Notes under the pieces: generated by a model | What the model saw: only the letters and a program-made list of their open reading frames with translations | The model's database searches: none | Told to the model about the DNA's origin: nothing | Translations under genes and position numbers: made by a program | In this document: positions 60,027 to 64,000 of the stretch, in pieces | Layout: every line of letters starts with the position of its first letter | How positions within the stretch are numbered: the stretch's first letter is position 1 | NCBI GenBank assembly: GCA_001695595.3 | Contig: MBPM02000102.1 | Span: forward strand, 158,234 to 222,233 | Source of the DNA: Plasmopara viticola | Lineage: Eukaryota; Oomycota; Peronosporomycetes; Peronosporales; Peronosporaceae | Direction of reading: 5' to 3' | DNA length: 64,000 nt

Positions 60027-61526
60027 ATGTCGACGCTTACAAGTACTGACATGGGCGAGCTCAAGCGTCCTACTACACGTGTCCACGCGCCTCCAGGTGG
60101 TGGCTCTAGTCTACGCTTTGGTGACGACTCGACCCCTGTGTCTCCAAGCCACTCGATTCTGCCACCGACTCGATCCTATCCAAGCGCAAGTACAACGATA
60201 CGAGTTCAGCCTGAGCATCAGCTCCAACCTGATGTTCCCCAGCCTTCTGCCGCCATGCGTGTAGCTCTTGTCAAGACCAGCAACGACGGTGAGATCGTAG
60301 ACGTGGCCGTGCAAAATTGCCAAGCCAAGCTTCAGGCACAAGCCGTGAGCTTTGAGATCTTTACCGTCTCGAACGTGGAGCAGCTCCCGTACGCTGCTAA
60401 TAAACTCACAACGTGTGGCTTTAATGGTATCGTTTGCTTTGGCTTTCTACATACGCAAGAACCGCAGTTTGCTGCGCTCAGTGCCGCAGTGACGAAAAGT
60501 CTCATGCAAATCAGCGTCAAGAACGTACGTCCAGTGGTACAAGCTGTGTTCATTGGGGAGCCTCGCGTAGCGTCGCTCAAGGTGCGAAGCGGCTGGGGCG
60601 CCCACTTTGCAGACGATCTTCTCGCTTTGATAACGTTAGGTGGGTTTGCTGCGCCCATGGCTCAGTCTGCGTCGCGTGGTGGCAACGTAATGCCAGCTAC
60701 GCTACTCCATGGATCCAAGACGGTAAAGCAATCGCTTGAAATGTTACGAAGTTCATTGTACGAGCACGGAGCCAAGGGTATACGATCATTGGGACGCAAA
60801 TTTCGCATCATTGACGACGACGGGAACCGGTCATTGAGTCTCGAGGAGTTTCTGAAGGTCATTCGAGAGCATGCATTGGAATTGAGTGAAAAGGAAGCGT
60901 TCGAGTTGTTTTCTTTCATTGATGCCAACCACTCGGGAAGCGTCAACTTTGATGAATTTCTACTTGCTGTGCGTGGAGAATTGAACGAGCGTCGTCTGCA
61001 ATTGGTCCTCGCAGCTTTCAAACTACTTGATGCAGATGGAAGTGGCGTGGTGGAGCTAGACGACCTGAAGATCAAGTATAGAGCCAGCGAGCATCCAGAC
61101 GTGCTGCAAGGCCGCAAGACTGAGAACGAGGTGCTTCTTGAGTTCCTAGACACGTTTGACGGTGGGGAAAAGGATGGGAAGGTCCATCCCAATGAGTTTG
61201 TGCGGTACTATACCAACATCAGTGCGTCCATCGACGACGACGCGTATTTTGAACTCGTGATTCGCAATGCGTGGCACATGAGTGGGGGAGAGGGCTGGGC
61301 AGCCAATACGACGTGTCGTCGGGTCCTTGTCAAGCATGTCGATGGCTCGTACACGATCGAAGAGGTGAAAAACGACTTGGGCATTGGAGCTGGAAATGTC
61401 GAAGCCATTCGCACGAACCTTCAGGCGCAGGGGATTGACGACGTTCAATCTATAAGCACAAGTGGCCACGTGCAGATGGAGAGCGACGCAAACAAACGTG
61501 CGAGTGACAATCCAACCCACAAGTAG
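60027..61526 (+). CDS. Lumazine-synthase-like domain fused to calcyphosin-like EF-hands
   Basis: 499 aa, no intron. Residues 1-75 are Pro/Ser-rich. Residues 77-206 follow the lumazine synthase (RibH) fold pattern: MRVALVKTSNDGEIVD at strand 1, NVEQLPYAANKL in place of the VPGAxELPxAA loop, GIVCFGFLH in place of the VIxLGxVI strand, and RPVVQAVFIGE for the IPVxxGVLT strand. The catalytic His of the HF motif is Gln (PQF), so it is probably not an active riboflavin enzyme. Residues 245-425 match calcyphosin, with four EF-hand loops at about 263 (DDDGNRSLSLEE), 299 (DANHSGSVNFDE), 335 (DADGSGVVELDD) and 378, where EKDGKVHPNEF and YYTNISASI fit calcyphosin's fourth hand. A calcium sensor is likely. 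Confidence 0.8.
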   Translation: MSTLTSTDMGELKRPTTRVHAPPGGGSSLRFGDDSTPVSPSHSILPPTRSYPSASTTIRVQPEHQLQPDVPQPSAAMRVALVKTSNDGEIVDVAVQNCQAKLQAQAVSFEIFTVSNVEQLPYAANKLTTCGFNGIVCFGFLHTQEPQFAALSAAVTKSLMQISVKNVRPVVQAVFIGEPRVASLKVRSGWGAHFADDLLALITLGGFAAPMAQSASRGGNVMPATLLHGSKTVKQSLEMLRSSLYEHGAKGIRSLGRKFRIIDDDGNRSLSLEEFLKVIREHALELSEKEAFELFSFIDANHSGSVNFDEFLLAVRGELNERRLQLVLAAFKLLDADGSGVVELDDLKIKYRASEHPDVLQGRKTENEVLLEFLDTFDGGEKDGKVHPNEFVRYYTNISASIDDDAYFELVIRNAWHMSGGEGWAANTTCRRVLVKHVDGSYTIEEVKNDLGIGAGNVEAIRTNLQAQGIDDVQSISTSGHVQMESDANKRASDNPTHK

Positions 61527-62041
61527 CACGGAAGAAATTACACGGCGCCGGTGCCAGCTCCATCATCTTTGGCTAAAGGTCAAATTAAAAGACAGGGTTG
61601 CGATTTTGAAAGAAACAAGACCATGATGATCTAGAAAGCACTAGAATCGACCTGATGTTAAGAAATAGCTAGCTAAACCATAAAGTCAACGCTTTACCGA
61701 GTCTAAATAGTCAGGTGGGGGAGGTGTGTGGGGCTCAACTTGCTTCACTTTGTCCTCATTCCGGATCAGAGTATATTAAAGTATTGAAATTTGGCGATCA
61801 TTGCCCCACAAGTCTTCATCCCCCCTTAAGCTCGATGGTGTAAATACTCACGCACCTTTCGCCAATCCACGAGCGCTACCTGTCAATCAATCACACACGA
61901 CACGACCAAAGAAATGGATCAACACGCAACACCTTTTTCGCTCAGCAAACAGATTCCCAAGCTCGTATTTCCAGCCAATCGAAACGACCTTCTTTGAGGT
62001 CTTACAGGTTCGCTACCACCACAAAGAGATCTAATCAGTGC
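61527..62041. other. Convergent 3' spacer
   Basis: This 515-bp spacer lies between two gene ends. The frame at 61801-62034 has no recognisable domain. A G-rich run GGTGGGGGAGGTGTGTGGGG lies near 61713. Confidence 0.4.
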
Positions 62042-62539
62042 TTAGTTGTCTGGAATGTCCAGCTCGCCTTCGGTAATGAGACGCTGGATCTCCGTCGGGG
62101 TCTCGCCGTTGACTGTGCAGCCAAGCGACGAAGCCGTGCCGAGAATCTCTTTGACCGTACCAGCAAGATTGCGAGCCATCGAGCGCTCGCGCATGATGCG
62201 GGCCACTGAAATGACCTGATCGAGCGACAAGTTGCCATCGTGCTTGATGTTCTTGACCTTCTTACGGTCACGCGGAGGTTCCTTAAGTTCCTTGACTAGA
62301 AGCGAGGACGCACTGGGGATCAGCGTGACTGTGGCTTGACGGTTCACAATCGTGAGCTTGATCGTCACATTCAGACCCTTCCAGTCTTGAGTCGCCTTGC
62401 AAATGTCCTCGCCAATCTTCTTAGGAGACAGACCGAGAGGACCAACCTTGGGAGCCAGAGCGGAAGCAGGGGCAACCTCGCCGCCCACCGTACGCAGAAC
62501 GACGATCTTTTCTTCGCCAGCTGGAGGTGGAGCGCCCAT
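62042..62539 (-). CDS. RPL12: Cytosolic ribosomal protein uL11 (L12)
   Basis: 165 aa from [13 protein letters not shown], exactly the usual length of eukaryotic L12. The upstream in-frame ATG at 62683 would add 48 residues with no counterpart in the family, so 62539 is chosen. uL11 binds the GTPase-associated centre of the large rRNA together with the P-stalk. Visible signatures are [20 protein letters not shown] (the N-terminal domain), [44 protein letters not shown] and [16 protein letters not shown] (the C-terminal rRNA-binding domain). No intron is needed. Confidence 0.95.
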   Translation of the reverse strand: MGAPPPAGEEKIVVLRTVGGEVAPASALAPKVGPLGLSPKKIGEDICKATQDWKGLNVTIKLTIVNRQATVTLIPSASSLLVKELKEPPRDRKKVKNIKHDGNLSLDQVISVARIMRERSMARNLAGTVKEILGTASSLGCTVNGETPTEIQRLITEGELDIPDN

Positions 62540-63540
62540 GGTGTTTATAGAGGATGCAAGTGAAAAGGGGCGAAGCTTGGGGACTGAGACCAAACTTGAT
62601 TGACCGAGCACAAGAGTGGCATAGCTCCTCGTCCAACCACGTGATTTAGGTACGAAACCCAACACTCGGGTTGCAAACCTCAAACGGGTTTATGACCTCT
62701 ATTTTGTAAAAAAAAGCTGCAGCTTTCTGACATTTAGAAATCCGTAAAAAATCAAGGCGGATGCTCGGAAAGATGGCCGTAAGCGTTGACTGGAGCCTTC
62801 ATTCAAACGCCGGATATCAACGCAAGCACTGGTGTAATGACGGAATCTTCAATAATCTTCCACTTTTGTTTCACTATGACGCACAGAGCGATATAGGACT
62901 CTATGCGGCGTGGAGATATGCGCTAGAAATGAGGATTTGATTAGAGTGGTATTTGGTGTGTAAGGAAAGCGATTGCTTTATTTATTACAGGAGTCGACGA
63001 TTGGATCACATAGATAAGTACCTAATATAATCTATGAGTCAATATTCATATGCGTGTACATCCAGAAGTGTGGCTATGAGCTTAACAACATGTCTAGATG
63101 CTTTGGCATCGAATACTACTGCCATCTTAATTGCACAGAGATACTTGCTTTGTAATACACACTTGACAGGTTTCGAGTGCAACCTCTAGTCTGAATTCTC
63201 TAAAGGACTTTTTGGATCATCTTCGATGAAACTATAACTTCGCCCTACTTGTCTTTAAAAAGATGCATGATATTATCTCCGAGTTTAGAACAAGCTTAGG
63301 AACCTTTATAAGTTTGCTGACGCGCTTCTACATAGCGCAAACTATGGATTTGTTCATATCAGCAAAGCCATGATCGTCAGGCATACCATCGCTTCAAAGC
63401 TATCAATGTGATTTTAAATCGCAGGCAGAAATAGCTTAAGTCGAGGTTTTAATGCCCCGGCATTGCTTCACTTTGAGTAGACAGTCCGAAAAGATTTTGT
63501 TGAGGCCGTTGTTCTAAGCGGCAAAGGTCTGAAGTCAGGG
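62540..63540. other. RPL12 5' flank and gene-poor DNA
   Basis: The first about 150 bp hold the RPL12 leader and promoter. The rest shows no gene, though it may be decayed upstream parts of the Ty3/gypsy element that follows. Confidence 0.45.
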
Positions 63541-64000
63541 ACACTTTTGAAGGCAAATGAAGCTTATGTCGGCGGTCATTTTGGGCGAGAGAAGATACAT
63601 TTTTCGGTTGTCGAAACGATTAGATGGCTCAGCATGAACAAAAGGGTGTTATTGTTTGTGAGAGCTTATGAGACGTGCCAGAAATTCTGCTCAAGGCTCT
63701 TCTCGGGTTAACATTTCTGGCTATCTTTTGGAAGTCCTCATGCGTCTACTCTGTCTTAGGCTTGCCGGAAGCTAATGTTGATACGGGCAAAGCAGAGAGT
63801 ATGCGATACTTAAGCAAGATGGTGCATTTGACACCTGCTCTAGTCAGTACAAAACTATTCTGATGATATGCTTAATAAGTATCGTCTTCTAGACACGATG
63901 GTGTCAAACCCGAATCCGCATTTCGCCATTGCACTTTTACCAACGCTGTTTGAGATATTGGATACTTACACGCTGATGCGAAAACCGTTTATTTTGAAGT
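63541..64000 (+). mobile_element. Decayed Ty3/gypsy integrase, running off the window
   Basis: Plus-strand frames read VGGHFGREKIHFSVVETI and RAYETCQKF (the zinc-binding GHxGREKT...CETCQR region), then SVLGLPEANVDTG and YLSKMVHLTP (usual: DFVFGLP..NTGI..VDR.SKMVHL.P), then LLDTMVSNPNPHF and LPTLFEILDT (usual: PxxIVSDRDPRFT..FW..LF.LLGT). Frame shifts and stops separate these parts, and catalytic acidic positions are changed. The element continues beyond 64000. Confidence 0.75.

Noticed and set aside
62540..62683. 48-residue N-terminal extension of RPL12 (possible organelle signal)
   Set aside because: The 165-aa product from 62539 matches the cytosolic family exactly. The upstream part is more likely the leader.
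1..64000. Naming the species or genus
   Set aside because: The features fit oomycetes generally, and nothing seen separates Phytophthora from downy mildews.

Overview
The window looks like part of an oomycete genome, most likely a Phytophthora or downy-mildew type (Peronosporales). This rests on short introns of 55-70 bp, a candidate secreted effector with an EER motif, two matches to the oomycete initiator element, a large NAD-type glutamate dehydrogenase, and several decayed retroelements. The genus cannot be told from the sequence.

Layout. Conserved genes sit as islands in long AT-rich tracts with no recognisable gene. From the left: an ankyrin-repeat protein with a Cys-rich zinc-binding region (87-2700, minus, two exons); about 11.5 kb without a convincing gene; a tail-to-tail pair made of a RING-CH/FHA protein (14262-15766, plus, two exons) and a SulP transporter with STAS and cyclic-nucleotide-binding-like domains (16260-19052, minus); a 3.5 kb gap; and a secreted tyrosinase (22617-24240, plus, two exons). 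Next comes an array of three related genes for a large Cys-rich surface protein. Two copies are broken (about 25059-26703 and 28439-30433) and the third is intact (30795-34055). A LINE-type retroelement with an inverted simple-repeat tail lies across the end of the first broken copy.

After another 12 kb of gene-poor DNA there is a decayed partial copy of the glutamate dehydrogenase gene (41266-41700), a rearranged second LINE fragment (45656-45935), and the intact NAD-glutamate dehydrogenase gene (46330-49482, minus). A complete but inactivated Ty1/copia element lies at 51013-55309, with 146-bp LTRs and a 5-bp target duplication. A candidate EER-type effector gene (58177-59100, minus) lies alone in gene-poor DNA. 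The right end holds a gene fusing a lumazine-synthase-like domain to a calcyphosin-like EF-hand domain (60027-61526, plus), the ribosomal protein uL11/RPL12 gene (62042-62539, minus), and a decayed Ty3/gypsy integrase running off the window end.

The genes do not form an operon or pathway. Housekeeping genes (GDH, RPL12, the transporter, RING-CH/FHA, ankyrin) are intact. Surface and secreted functions (tyrosinase, Cys-rich family, effector) sit next to or inside repeat-rich DNA, as in the two-speed genome layout known from plant-pathogenic oomycetes. The strongest leads are the lumazine-synthase-like/EF-hand fusion, the decaying Cys-rich family array, the 5'-inverted LINE copy, and the effector whose RXLR motif is degenerate.
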